NCBI GenBank assembly: GCA_902520385.1
Contig: CABYOB010000024.1
Location: forward strand, 1 to 7,907
DNA from: an uncultured Bacteroidota bacterium
Lineage (GTDB): Bacteria; Bacteroidota; Bacteroidia; Flavobacteriales; TMED113
Reading direction: 5' to 3'
DNA length: 7,907 nt
The notes below the pieces were generated by a model. That model had not been told where the DNA came from and made no database searches. It worked only from the letters and a program-made list of their open reading frames with translations. How positions within the stretch are numbered: position 1 is the stretch's first letter; each line of letters starts with the position of its first letter. This document shows, one piece after another, positions 1 through 6,687 of this stretch. Position numbers and translations under genes: made by a program.

Positions 1-714
1 ACAAAAAAGATAAGTTTTTTTATTTTCTAAAATGTCCTGTCCAATTTTTTTTCCAACTCTTTTCGTTCCAAAAAAATCTAAATAATCATCTTGAATCTGA
101 AACAACAACCCAATCTGCAAACCAATTTCTTCCATTAATCTTTGATTTTTTAAGTTCCCTCCAGCTAAAAAACATCCCATTTTAAAAGAAAAAACAAATA
201 ATGCTGCAGTTTTTAATTTTATCATATTAAAATATTCTTTCTTTTTAATACGCTTTTTCTTTTCCATTTCTAAATCAATTTGTTGACCTTCACAAATTTT
301 CAATGACGCATCAATAAATTCATTTAGAATTTCTTTTTTATTTTTTATTCGTATGGAATTTAGTATTTTAAAACACAATATAAGAAGAGCATCCCCGGAT
401 AATATAGCAGTATTCTCATTCCATTTTTTTTGCACTGAAGGCTTTCCTCTTCTTTTCTCAGCGTTATCCATCACGTCATCATGAATTAAAGAAAAATTAT
501 GTAGACTTTCTAAGGCTAATGCAACTTTATTAATTTGCTTAGCTTTTCCTCCAAAAATATTGAACGAATAAAGTAAAAAAAATGGGCGTATACTCTTTCC
601 TCCTAAATTAAATATATAAGAAATTGGCTTATATAGATTATTATTTGGTAAGCTATTATTTAAAAGTTTGTTTAAATCAATAAAATATTGAGATAATAAT
701 TTATTAGTTTTCAT
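1..714 (-). CDS. Short-chain trans-polyprenyl diphosphate synthase (GGPP/FPP synthase family), 3'-truncated by window edge
   Basis: Class I trans-isoprenyl diphosphate synthase, which condenses isopentenyl diphosphate onto an allylic diphosphate in the cytosol. The frame is open for 238 codons from the ATG at 714 to base 1; about 85 C-terminal residues of a usual ~325 are missing. Visible motifs: GGKSIRP (38-44), binding IPP; the first aspartate-rich motif DDVMD (79-83) followed by RRG (88-90); GDA (107-109); KTA (168-170); and the second aspartate-rich motif QDDYLD (208-213), then GQDILENKKTYL near the cut, which resembles Bacteroidota members. Phe74 lies five residues before the first DDxxD, where an aromatic residue usually limits products to about C15-C20; this suggests GGPP or FPP, not a long quinone or undecaprenyl chain. 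The start overlaps the end of rfbA by 11 bases, so the two are very likely co-transcribed. Family certain; product length inferred. Confidence 0.93.
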   Translation of the reverse strand, partial: MKTNKLLSQYFIDLNKLLNNSLPNNNLYKPISYIFNLGGKSIRPFFLLYSFNIFGGKAKQINKVALALESLHNFSLIHDDVMDNAEKRRGKPSVQKKWNENTAILSGDALLILCFKILNSIRIKNKKEILNEFIDASLKICEGQQIDLEMEKKKRIKKKEYFNMIKLKTAALFVFSFKMGCFLAGGNLKNQRLMEEIGLQIGLLFQIQDDYLDFFGTKRVGKKIGQDILENKKTYLFC

Positions 715-1564
715 TAACAAGAGAAATTAAATACTTTCCATACCCACTACTAAATGATTTTTGTGCTAAAGTTCTTAAAGACTGTGCATTTATATATCCC
801 ATTTTATAAGCAGACTCTTCAATACATCCAACCTTCAACCCTTGTCTTTTCTCTAAAACTTGAACAAATTGTGAAGCCTGCATTAATGATGAGAATGTTC
901 CCGTATCAAGCCAAGCAGTCCCTTTATCCATTTTTGTCACCTTTAAAGTATTTTTTTGTAAATATTGTTGTAACAAATCTGTAATCTCTAACTCTCCTCT
1001 TGAGCTAGGTTTTAAATTTTTAACATAAGAAACCACATTTGAATCAAATACATATAGACCTGGAATTGCAAAATTTGACTTAGGTTTTGTAGGCTTTTCC
1101 TCTATTGATATTACTTGATTGTTTTTATTAAATTCAACAACTCCATACCTACCCGGGTCAGCAACATGATATGCAAAAATATGAGCACCTGAAATATCTT
1201 TATTAAAATTAAATAATGCGCTTGGGGAATAAAATATGTTATCTCCTAGAATTAATGTGACATTAGAATCACCTATAAATTCTTCACCAATTAAAAAAGC
1301 CTCAGCAATACCATTTGGTTTAGATTGTGTTTTATAATAAAAATTACAGCCTAATTCTTTTCCATCATTTAATAAGTTTTGAAATAATTTAATATCTCTT
1401 TGAGTCGAAATAATTAATATTTCCCTAATACCCATAGAAATTAATGTAGATATCGGGTAATATATCATGGGCTTGTCATAAACTGGTATTAACTGTTTAC
1501 TAATTGAAAGTGTAAGTGGATATAATCTAGTTCCTGCCCCTCCTGCTAAAACAATTCCTTTCAT
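704..1564 (-). CDS. rfbA: Glucose-1-phosphate thymidylyltransferase (RmlA/RfbA)
   Basis: Makes dTDP-glucose and pyrophosphate from dTTP and glucose-1-phosphate, the first step to dTDP-L-rhamnose and other dTDP-deoxysugars for surface polysaccharide. The 286 residues match the usual length of about 290. Visible motifs: the nucleotide-binding loop GGAGTRLYPLT (8-18), K23 and PVYDKPMIYYP (27-37), GDN (108-110, with a metal-binding Asp), GRYGVVEF (138-145), EKPTKPKSNFAIPGLYVFD (156-174), RGELEITDL (189-197) and WLDTGT (218-223, second metal-binding Asp). The C-terminal part (RQGLKVGCIEE, 240-250) matches the RmlA regulatory region, so dTDP-rhamnose feedback is plausible. The gene begins 13 bases after frr with no visible promoter between, and overlaps the polyprenyl synthase by 11 bases. 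The rmlB, rmlC and rmlD partners are not in the window. The loop after GDNIFY lacks the usual Gly-His-Gly-type stretch, a minor variation. Confidence 0.96.
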   Translation of the reverse strand: MKGIVLAGGAGTRLYPLTLSISKQLIPVYDKPMIYYPISTLISMGIREILIISTQRDIKLFQNLLNDGKELGCNFYYKTQSKPNGIAEAFLIGEEFIGDSNVTLILGDNIFYSPSALFNFNKDISGAHIFAYHVADPGRYGVVEFNKNNQVISIEEKPTKPKSNFAIPGLYVFDSNVVSYVKNLKPSSRGELEITDLLQQYLQKNTLKVTKMDKGTAWLDTGTFSSLMQASQFVQVLEKRQGLKVGCIEESAYKMGYINAQSLRTLAQKSFSSGYGKYLISLVNEN

Positions 1565-1577
1565 AAATAATGATTAT

Positions 1578-2144
1578 TTAGACCTTCATCAACTCTGCTT
1601 CTTTTACAGAAGATACTTGGTTAGCTTTTTCAATAAATTGATTTGTAAAATCTTGAATATTATTCTCTGAATCTTTTAATAAATCATCAGAAATAGAACC
1701 TGATTTATGAATTTTTTTTAATTCATCATTTCCTTCTTTTCTTGAATTTCTTATCGCAATTCTACAACTCTCAGTTTCTGCTTTTACTTGCTTAACCAAT
1801 TGGAGTCTTCTTTCTTCTGTTAAAGCAGGGATGTTAATAATTATCATTTCCCCATTATCTTGAGCACTTAGCCCAATATTAGACATATTAATAGCATTTT
1901 TTATATCGTTAATTATATCTTTTTCCCAAGGCTGAACAGTAATAGTTCTTGGGTCTGGGGTAGCAATATTTCCAACTTGACTAATGATTGTTTTTGTACC
2001 ATAATAATCTACCATTATACCATCTAACATTGAAGGATTAGATCTTCCCGCTCTTATTTTTGATAACTCCATTTCTAAATGTTGAATAGACGTTGTCATT
2101 TTCTCTTTAATAAAATCAAAAACAAAGTTAATTTCTTCTGTCAT
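1578..2144 (-). CDS. frr: Ribosome recycling factor (RRF)
   Basis: Splits post-termination ribosomes together with EF-G, freeing subunits, tRNA and mRNA. The 188 residues agree with the ~185 of the family and are collinear over the whole length. Domain I (three-helix bundle) is formed by about residues 1-30 and 105-188; domain II is inserted at about 31-104. Family signatures: SKIRAGRSNPSMLDGI (28-43), VDYYGT (45-50), PDPRTI (63-68), PALTEERR (106-113), the IRNSRKEGND stretch (131-140) with the conserved Arg132, and KEAELMKV at the C-terminus. The ATG follows the pyrH-side frame with 11 bases between pyrH's stop and this start; pyrH-frr is a widespread gene pair. There is no Shine-Dalgarno-like sequence, only A/T-rich DNA before the start. 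Nothing looks damaged. Confidence 0.98.
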   Translation of the reverse strand: MTEEINFVFDFIKEKMTTSIQHLEMELSKIRAGRSNPSMLDGIMVDYYGTKTIISQVGNIATPDPRTITVQPWEKDIINDIKNAINMSNIGLSAQDNGEMIIINIPALTEERRLQLVKQVKAETESCRIAIRNSRKEGNDELKKIHKSGSISDDLLKDSENNIQDFTNQFIEKANQVSSVKEAELMKV

Positions 2145-2155
2145 ATTATTTAAAT

Positions 2156-2866
2156 TTAAGATGGCTCAATAAAAGTTCCTATTTTTTCTCCTTTAGCTAA
2201 TTTAGTTAAATTCTCTAAGTCATTTATATCAAAAACTATGATTGGTAATTTATTTTCTTTACATAAAGTAAATGCTGTCATATCCATAACTGATAAATTC
2301 TTTCTATATACTTCATCAATTGATATTTTATCTATTTTTTCTGCAAGTTTATCAGATTCAGGATCACTAGTGTATACACCATCTACTCTTGTGCCTTTTG
2401 CTATAATATCAGCGTTTATTTCTATAGCCCTTAATGTAGCAGCTGTATCTGTAGTAAAATAAGGGTTTCCTGTACCTGCAACAAAGATAACAACACGACC
2501 TTTCTCTAAATGTCTAATTGCTCTTCTTCTAATATAAGGCTCTACAATCTTATTTATTTCTATAGCTGAAAGTACTCTGGTTGGGATTCCTTTTTTTTCT
2601 AAAGAAGCCTGTAAAGCTAATCCGTTTATAACAGTTGCTAACATTCCCATGTAGTCGCCCTGAGTACTATCTAATCCTTGCTCTTTAGCATCTATTCCTC
2701 TAAAAATATTACCACCACCTATGACAATTGCAAGCTCTATATTTTCTTTTAACAATGACTGAATTCCTTGTACGTAATGTGATATTTTTAAAGCTGATAT
2801 ACCAAAATGCTTATCTCCGGATAACGACTCTCCACTTAATTTTAATAAAATTCTTTTATAAGACAT
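2156..2866 (-). CDS. pyrH: UMP kinase (uridylate kinase)
   Basis: Phosphorylates UMP to UDP using ATP, an essential step of pyrimidine nucleotide synthesis; bacterial PyrH is a hexamer of the amino acid kinase fold, unrelated to eukaryotic UMP/CMP kinases. The 236 residues equal the usual length. Visible motifs: KLSGESL (9-15) at the phosphate-binding N-terminus, GGGNIFRG (50-57), GDYMGMLAT (70-78, containing the UMP-contacting Asp), GTGNPYFTTDTAA (131-143), KGTRVDGVYTSDP (157-169) and MDMTA (194-198). Family knowledge suggests GTP activation and UTP inhibition; the sequence itself does not prove this. It lies 19 bases downstream of tsf and 11 bases upstream of frr, in a cluster coupling nucleotide supply with translation genes. 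Confidence 0.98.
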   Translation of the reverse strand: MSYKRILLKLSGESLSGDKHFGISALKISHYVQGIQSLLKENIELAIVIGGGNIFRGIDAKEQGLDSTQGDYMGMLATVINGLALQASLEKKGIPTRVLSAIEINKIVEPYIRRRAIRHLEKGRVVIFVAGTGNPYFTTDTAATLRAIEINADIIAKGTRVDGVYTSDPESDKLAEKIDKISIDEVYRKNLSVMDMTAFTLCKENKLPIIVFDINDLENLTKLAKGEKIGTFIEPS

Positions 2867-2885
2867 TTTCTCAGTTAGTATAAAC

Positions 2886-3719
2886 TTAACTGCTTAATCC
2901 AAACCTCTTGAATGCTTGAACATTTAAATCAGGATTAATCTCCTTCAAATAATGTTCAATTGATTTTTTTCCATCTTTAATAAATGCTTGCTTAAGCAAT
3001 GTGTTTTCTTTAAAAAATTTACCTAATCGTCCTAAAGCAATTTTTTCTATCATTTGTTCTGGCTTTCCTTCCTTTATAGCAGTTTCTTTTGCAATATCTA
3101 ATTCTCTATCTAACACCTCTTGTGAAATATCTTTATCTGATAAGCCCATAGGATTCATAGCAGCAACTTGCATACACAAATCTTTTCCTACTTGAAAATA
3201 ATCCTCTCCTGAAATATTAAAACTTACTAATGAAGCTAATCTGTTTCCATGGTGGATGTAAGAAGACACATATTCTGATTCAAGAAAATCATAAAAACCT
3301 AATTCTATTTTTTCTCCTATAACACCCGTTTTTTCAAGTAATTTATCCGAGACAGAAACCCCATCTAAAATTTGATTTTCTAGACTTTCTTTAGTATCTA
3401 CTTTATTTGATAACGCTAAATTTAATACTGACTTAGCAAATGCAACAAAATCTTCGTTTTTTGCAACAAAATCTGTTTCACAATTTACAGAAACAATTAC
3501 GCCAAATTTTTTATCTTCAGAAACCCCAGCTAACACAACTCCTTCTGATGCAGACCTGTCAGATCTTTTAGACGCAACTTTTTGACCTTTCTTTCTAAGT
3601 ACATCAATAGCTAATTCAAAATCTCCATTTGCCTCAACTAATGCGTTTTTGCAATCCATCATTCCTGCACCTGTTTGTTTTCTAAGTTTGTTTACTTCAG
3701 AAGCTGTAATTTGAGTCAT
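2886..3719 (-). CDS. tsf: Elongation factor Ts
   Basis: Guanine-nucleotide exchange factor that releases GDP from EF-Tu so it can rebind GTP and aminoacyl-tRNA. The protein has 277 residues, near the ~275-283 of full-length bacterial EF-Ts, so it has the two-subdomain core and not the short Thermus-type form. The N-terminal UBA-like domain covers about residues 3-45 with the signature LRKQTGAGMMDCKNAL (12-27). The core signature VSVNCETDFVAKNEDF is at 76-91; its TDFVA stretch contacts EF-Tu in known structures. The C-terminal end (NVQAFKRFGLSS, 266-277) resembles Bacteroidota EF-Ts from memory. It begins 8 bases after rpsB, the classic rpsB-tsf pair. The upstream spacer is purely A/T and offers no Shine-Dalgarno match. 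Confidence 0.98.
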   Translation of the reverse strand: MTQITASEVNKLRKQTGAGMMDCKNALVEANGDFELAIDVLRKKGQKVASKRSDRSASEGVVLAGVSEDKKFGVIVSVNCETDFVAKNEDFVAFAKSVLNLALSNKVDTKESLENQILDGVSVSDKLLEKTGVIGEKIELGFYDFLESEYVSSYIHHGNRLASLVSFNISGEDYFQVGKDLCMQVAAMNPMGLSDKDISQEVLDRELDIAKETAIKEGKPEQMIEKIALGRLGKFFKENTLLKQAFIKDGKKSIEHYLKEINPDLNVQAFKRFGLSS

Positions 3720-3727
3720 TTTATTAT

Positions 3728-4525
3728 TTATTTTTTAGATTCAGATGATACTTTTTCTTCATCTTTATTTGAATCATTATTATCAATGTTTTTTTGTTCT
3801 TTCTTTGCCGCTTGGTCTTTTTGAGCTTTTAATTCTTTTTCTCTTTCCATTAAACCTTCTTCTATAGACTCAAAAACGTAGGACAATATTATATCTATAC
3901 TCTTAGAAGCATCATCATTTGATGGAATTGGGAAGTCTACTAAATCTGGATTTGAATTAGTGTCTACCATTGCAAATGTTTTGATATTTAGTTTAGAAGC
4001 TTCTTGAACTGCTATTTTCTCTCTTAATATGTCAACTACAAAAACAGCAGCTGGCAATCTGTTCATGTCTGAGATACTTCCTAAATACTTATCTAGTTTA
4101 GCTCTATCTCTTTCCATTTGCAGCCTTTCTCTTTTAGATAGTGTTTCTATTGTACCATCCTCTTTCATTCTATCAATTATATCAAGCTTCTTTACTGTCT
4201 TTCTAATTGTTACAAAATTAGTCAACATACCACCATACCAACGTTCAGTAATATAAGGCATATTAACTTTTTGAATATACTTCTCTAAAATAAATTTAGA
4301 TTGTTTTTTAGTGGCAACAAAAAGAATTTTTCTACCTGATTTTGCAATTTTCTTTAAGCCTAATAGTGCTTGATCTAATTTAACTTTCGTTTTATTTAAA
4401 TCGATGATATGCATTCCATTTTTTTCCATAAAAATATATGGACTCATATTTGGATGTCTTTTACTTGTTAAGTGTCCAAAATGCACACCAGCTTCTAATA
4501 ATTGATTTAATTCTACTTTTTTCAT
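3728..4525 (-). CDS. rpsB: 30S ribosomal protein S2
   Basis: Late-assembling protein of the small subunit, located at the head-body junction near S1 and the mRNA exit side. The 265-residue chain has the complete S2 core: LLEAGVHFGH (9-18), PYIFMEKNGMHIIDL (29-43), GRKILFVATKKQ (64-75), NMPYITERWYGGMLTNF (88-104, where RW-GG-LTNF is the family signature), LGSISDMNRLPAAVFVVD (148-165), and the C-terminal signature FAMVDTNSNPDLVDFPIPSNDDA (184-206). After about residue 222 comes a charged, low-complexity tail rich in K, E, D, N and Q, probably disordered; such tails are common and poorly conserved. The segment after FGH reads LTSKRHPNM, lacking the Trp found here in most S2 proteins I recall. 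It starts 5 bases after rpsI and 8 bases before tsf. Confidence 0.98.
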   Translation of the reverse strand: MKKVELNQLLEAGVHFGHLTSKRHPNMSPYIFMEKNGMHIIDLNKTKVKLDQALLGLKKIAKSGRKILFVATKKQSKFILEKYIQKVNMPYITERWYGGMLTNFVTIRKTVKKLDIIDRMKEDGTIETLSKRERLQMERDRAKLDKYLGSISDMNRLPAAVFVVDILREKIAVQEASKLNIKTFAMVDTNSNPDLVDFPIPSNDDASKSIDIILSYVFESIEEGLMEREKELKAQKDQAAKKEQKNIDNNDSNKDEEKVSSESKK

Positions 4526-4530
4526 ATTTA

Positions 4531-4917
4531 TTATCTTTTAGAAAACTGGAATTTTTTTCTAGCTTTTTTCTGACCAGGTTTCTTTCTCTCAACCATTCTC
4601 GAATCTCTCGTCAATAAACTCTGCGTCTTTAATTTTTCTTTGTTTTCAGGATCTATTTCCACTAATGCCCTAGAAATAGCTAGCCTAATTGCTTCCGCTT
4701 GGCCAGTTAATCCACCACCAAAAACATTTACCACTACATCAAAATTATCTTTTTGGTCTACCAAAGATTGGGCTTGTTCTATTTTATATCTAAGAAGATT
4801 AGTCGGAAAATAATCTTTAAAATCTTTTTTATTTATAGTTATCTTTCCTTTTCCTTTAGATAAATAAACTCTAGCAACCGAAGTCTTTCTTCTTCCTACT
4901 TTATGTATAACATCCAT
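4531..4917 (-). CDS. rpsI: 30S ribosomal protein S9
   Basis: Small-subunit head protein whose C-terminal tail reaches the P site and touches the anticodon loop of P-site tRNA. The 128 residues match the bacterial length of about 128-130. The N-terminal signature GRRKTSVARVYL is at 8-19, the GGGLTGQAEAIRLAISRAL block at 67-85, and the basic tail KKPGQKKARKKFQFSKR closes the protein. The terminal Ser-Lys-Arg is the tRNA-contacting end, and it is intact, so the gene is complete. It sits 3 bases downstream of rplM, the universally paired partner, and 5 bases upstream of rpsB. Confidence 0.98.
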   Translation of the reverse strand: MDVIHKVGRRKTSVARVYLSKGKGKITINKKDFKDYFPTNLLRYKIEQAQSLVDQKDNFDVVVNVFGGGLTGQAEAIRLAISRALVEIDPENKEKLKTQSLLTRDSRMVERKKPGQKKARKKFQFSKR

Positions 4918-4920
4918 AAT

Positions 4921-5364
4921 TTAAAACTTTTTTAAATCTATTAATTTAGGTTTTTGTGCATCTTTATTATGTTCGTTTCCTGAAAAAACATATAAATTCT
5001 TAATTATTTTTCTTCCTAATTTATTTTTAGGAAGCATCCCTTTTACAGCGTTAGTAATAATCCTTGTTGAATCTTTAGCCAACAACTGACTAGGTGTTTG
5101 TATGTATTGACCACCAGGATATCCTGTATGTTTAAAATATTTTTTATTATCCCATTTAGATCCTGTTAATTGTATTTTTTCTGCATTTATAACAACTACA
5201 TTATCTCCACAATCAACATGAGGTGTGAAATTTGTTTTATACTTTCCTCTTATAATCTTTGCAACCTTTGAAGCTAGACGTCCCAAAATTTGATCACTTG
5301 CGTCAACCAATATCCATGATTTTGAAACAGTAGCTTTATTTGCTGAAATAGTCTTTAAGTCCAT
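4921..5364 (-). CDS. rplM: 50S ribosomal protein L13
   Basis: Early-assembly protein of the large subunit that binds 23S rRNA. The 147 residues include the full bacterial L13 core: SWILVDASDQILGRLAS (16-32), the stretch TNFTPHVDCGDNVVVINAEK (44-63), the KYFKHTGYPGG loop (75-85), and the family signature from VKGMLPKNKLGRK (107-119) to LYVFSGNEHNKDAQKP (124-139). It is the first gene of the translation operon: the ATG at 5364 lies about 40 bases downstream of the predicted transcription start, and only 3 bases separate its stop from rpsI. No alternative in-frame upstream start seems better, since the DNA above it is the promoter region. There is no recognisable Shine-Dalgarno sequence. Confidence 0.98.
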   Translation of the reverse strand: MDLKTISANKATVSKSWILVDASDQILGRLASKVAKIIRGKYKTNFTPHVDCGDNVVVINAEKIQLTGSKWDNKKYFKHTGYPGGQYIQTPSQLLAKDSTRIITNAVKGMLPKNKLGRKIIKNLYVFSGNEHNKDAQKPKLIDLKKF

Positions 5365-5391
5365 TACTAAAATTTATAGTCAATATTATCA

Positions 5392-5404
5392 CCTAATAAT
5401 TAGG
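5392..5404 (-). promoter_or_regulatory. 13-base palindrome at the predicted start of the rplM transcript
   Basis: The minus strand reads CCTAATTATTAGG, a perfect 6+1+6 inverted repeat. It begins about 5 bases after the -7 element, so it would sit at or just after the transcription start. It could be an operator for a dimeric regulator, or, as RNA, a 5-bp hairpin with a UUA loop at the 5' end of the leader. In such AT-rich DNA a chance origin is possible, and no regulator can be named. The symmetry is seen directly; any function is inferred. Confidence 0.35.
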
Positions 5405-5409
5405 GTTTG

Positions 5410-5439
5410 CAAATGTAAAAATTTTTAGACTATAAACAA
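5410..5439 (-). promoter_or_regulatory. Bacteroidota-type promoter of the rplM-rpsI-rpsB-tsf-pyrH-frr operon
   Basis: On the minus strand TTG (5439-5437) is followed after 19 bases by TACATTTG (5417-5410). This fits the known Bacteroidota sigma-A pattern of a TTG/TTTG -33 element and a TAnnTTTG -7 element, with all fixed bases of the -7 element matched and spacing in the reported range. Transcription should begin near 5401-5406, giving a leader of about 40 bases before the rplM ATG. It lies in the only sizeable gap in the window and just upstream of the first gene of the operon, which supports the call. The rest of the 138-base gap (5365-5502) shows A/T-rich DNA without a gene. Confidence 0.75.
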
Positions 5440-5502
5440 TAATTTTTAAAAAAAATGTAACTAGATAAATTTAGATGTATAACTAACTAAAAGTTAAATA
5501 TT

Positions 5503-6687
5503 TTATATCACGCCCAAATTACTTCCAACTTTTTTAAAGCAATCTAAAGCAAAATCTATATCTTTTATCGAATGACTTGCTGAAAGCTGGACTCTAATTC
5601 TAGCTAAGTCTTTTGGAACAACTGGATAGAAAAAACCAACTACATAAACCCCATGTTTCAATAATTGATGTGCAAATTTTTGAGATGTTTTTGCATCAAA
5701 AAGCATGATTGGAACTATTGGGTGTGTGCCATCTTTTATTTCAAATCCTAATTGTTTTATTTTTCTTCTGAAATAATTCGTGTTTTCATCAAGTTTATTT
5801 TTAAAACTATTATTATTTTCAATTATTTGAAAGGCTTTTATACCTGCCCCAACTATAGAAGGTGCAAGAGAATTTGAAAATAAATATGGTCTTGATTTTT
5901 GCCTTAAAATTTCAATTATTTCCTTTCTTCCAGATGTAAATCCCCCCATAGCCCCTCCCAAAGCTTTGCCTAATGTCCCCGTTATGATATCAACCCTTCC
6001 CATTACATTGCAATGTTCAATTGTACCCTTACCTCTTGCTCCAACAAAACCTGTTGCATGACAATCATCAACCATAACTAACGCTTTGTACTTATCAGCT
6101 AAATCACAAATTTTATCCAATTTTGCAATAAATCCATCCATAGAAAAAACACCGTCAGTTACAATAATTCTGAATCTAGAATTTTGTGCTTTTTTTAGCT
6201 GATCTTCTAGATCTAACATATTTGAATTTTTGTACCTATATCTTTTTGCTTTACATAATCTAACTCCATCAATTATTGAAGCATGATTTAACTCATCAGA
6301 AATAATTGCATCTTGATCTGTTAAAAGAGGTTCGAAAACTCCCCCATTTGCATCAAAAGCCGCTGCATATAATATAGTATCTTCCGTTTCTAAAAATTTA
6401 GATATTTTTTTTTCTAATTCTTTGTGCAAATCTTGTGTTCCACAAATAAACCTTACTGAGGACATTCCAAACCCATGTGTTACTAATGCCTTTTTAGCAG
6501 CTTCAATGATTTCCGGATGTGATGATAATCCTAAATAATTATTAGAGCAAAAATTTAAAACTTTTTGAGATTTTACTGTAACACTTCCTGATTGAGGTGA
6601 AGTGATTATCCTTTCATCTTTATAAAGGCCCTCCTCTTTAATTTGATTTAAAGAATTTGATAAATAATTTTTAAAATCCCCTAACAT
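5503..6687 (-). CDS. kbl: Glycine C-acetyltransferase (2-amino-3-ketobutyrate CoA ligase)
   Basis: PLP enzyme of the alpha-oxoamine synthase family. It cleaves 2-amino-3-ketobutyrate with CoA into glycine and acetyl-CoA, the second step of threonine breakdown after threonine 3-dehydrogenase. The 394 residues are collinear from end to end with E. coli Kbl (398 aa) as I recall it. Shared stretches include NFCSNNYLGL (45-54), HGFGMSSVRFICGTQD (71-86), DELNHASIIDGVRLCKAKRY (131-150), TDGVFSMDG (177-185), VDDCHATGFVG (206-216), TGTLGKALGG (236-245) with the Schiff-base Lys241, RPYLFSNSLAP (266-276) and GFFYPVVPK (351-359). The match excludes BioF and serine palmitoyltransferase better than motif content alone would. 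The ATG shares its A with the gdhA stop (TAATG), implying translational coupling. No tdh gene is adjacent. The Kbl product could serve either glycine formation or threonine catabolism. Confidence 0.95.
   Translation of the reverse strand: MLGDFKNYLSNSLNQIKEEGLYKDERIITSPQSGSVTVKSQKVLNFCSNNYLGLSSHPEIIEAAKKALVTHGFGMSSVRFICGTQDLHKELEKKISKFLETEDTILYAAAFDANGGVFEPLLTDQDAIISDELNHASIIDGVRLCKAKRYRYKNSNMLDLEDQLKKAQNSRFRIIVTDGVFSMDGFIAKLDKICDLADKYKALVMVDDCHATGFVGARGKGTIEHCNVMGRVDIITGTLGKALGGAMGGFTSGRKEIIEILRQKSRPYLFSNSLAPSIVGAGIKAFQIIENNNSFKNKLDENTNYFRRKIKQLGFEIKDGTHPIVPIMLFDAKTSQKFAHQLLKHGVYVVGFFYPVVPKDLARIRVQLSASHSIKDIDFALDCFKKVGSNLGVI

Noticed and set aside
754..4256. Plus-strand open frames at 754-984, 2238-2462, 3001-3195 and 4029-4256
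   Set aside because: Each lies wholly inside a strongly conserved minus-strand gene, and their translations resemble no family. They are antisense shadows.
5409..5460. Repeated TTACATTT at 5460-5453 and 5418-5411, perhaps a second promoter
   Set aside because: Only the copy nearer rplM completes TAnnTTTG and has a TTG at proper spacing. An eight-base repeat in AT-rich DNA is readily due to chance.
5449..5496. Possible terminator after kbl: inverted repeat TAACT-TTT-AGTTA (5484-5496) and a downstream T run (near 5449-5456)
   Set aside because: The stem has only five mostly A/T pairs and is separated from the T run by about 28 bases, so it is not a credible intrinsic terminator. Kbl transcription may end here, but the sequence does not show how.
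5365..5502. Search for a small gene, tRNA or riboswitch in the largest gap
   Set aside because: The 138 bases hold no sensible open frame, no tRNA-like cloverleaf and no room for a known riboswitch beyond the promoter and a leader of about 40 bases.
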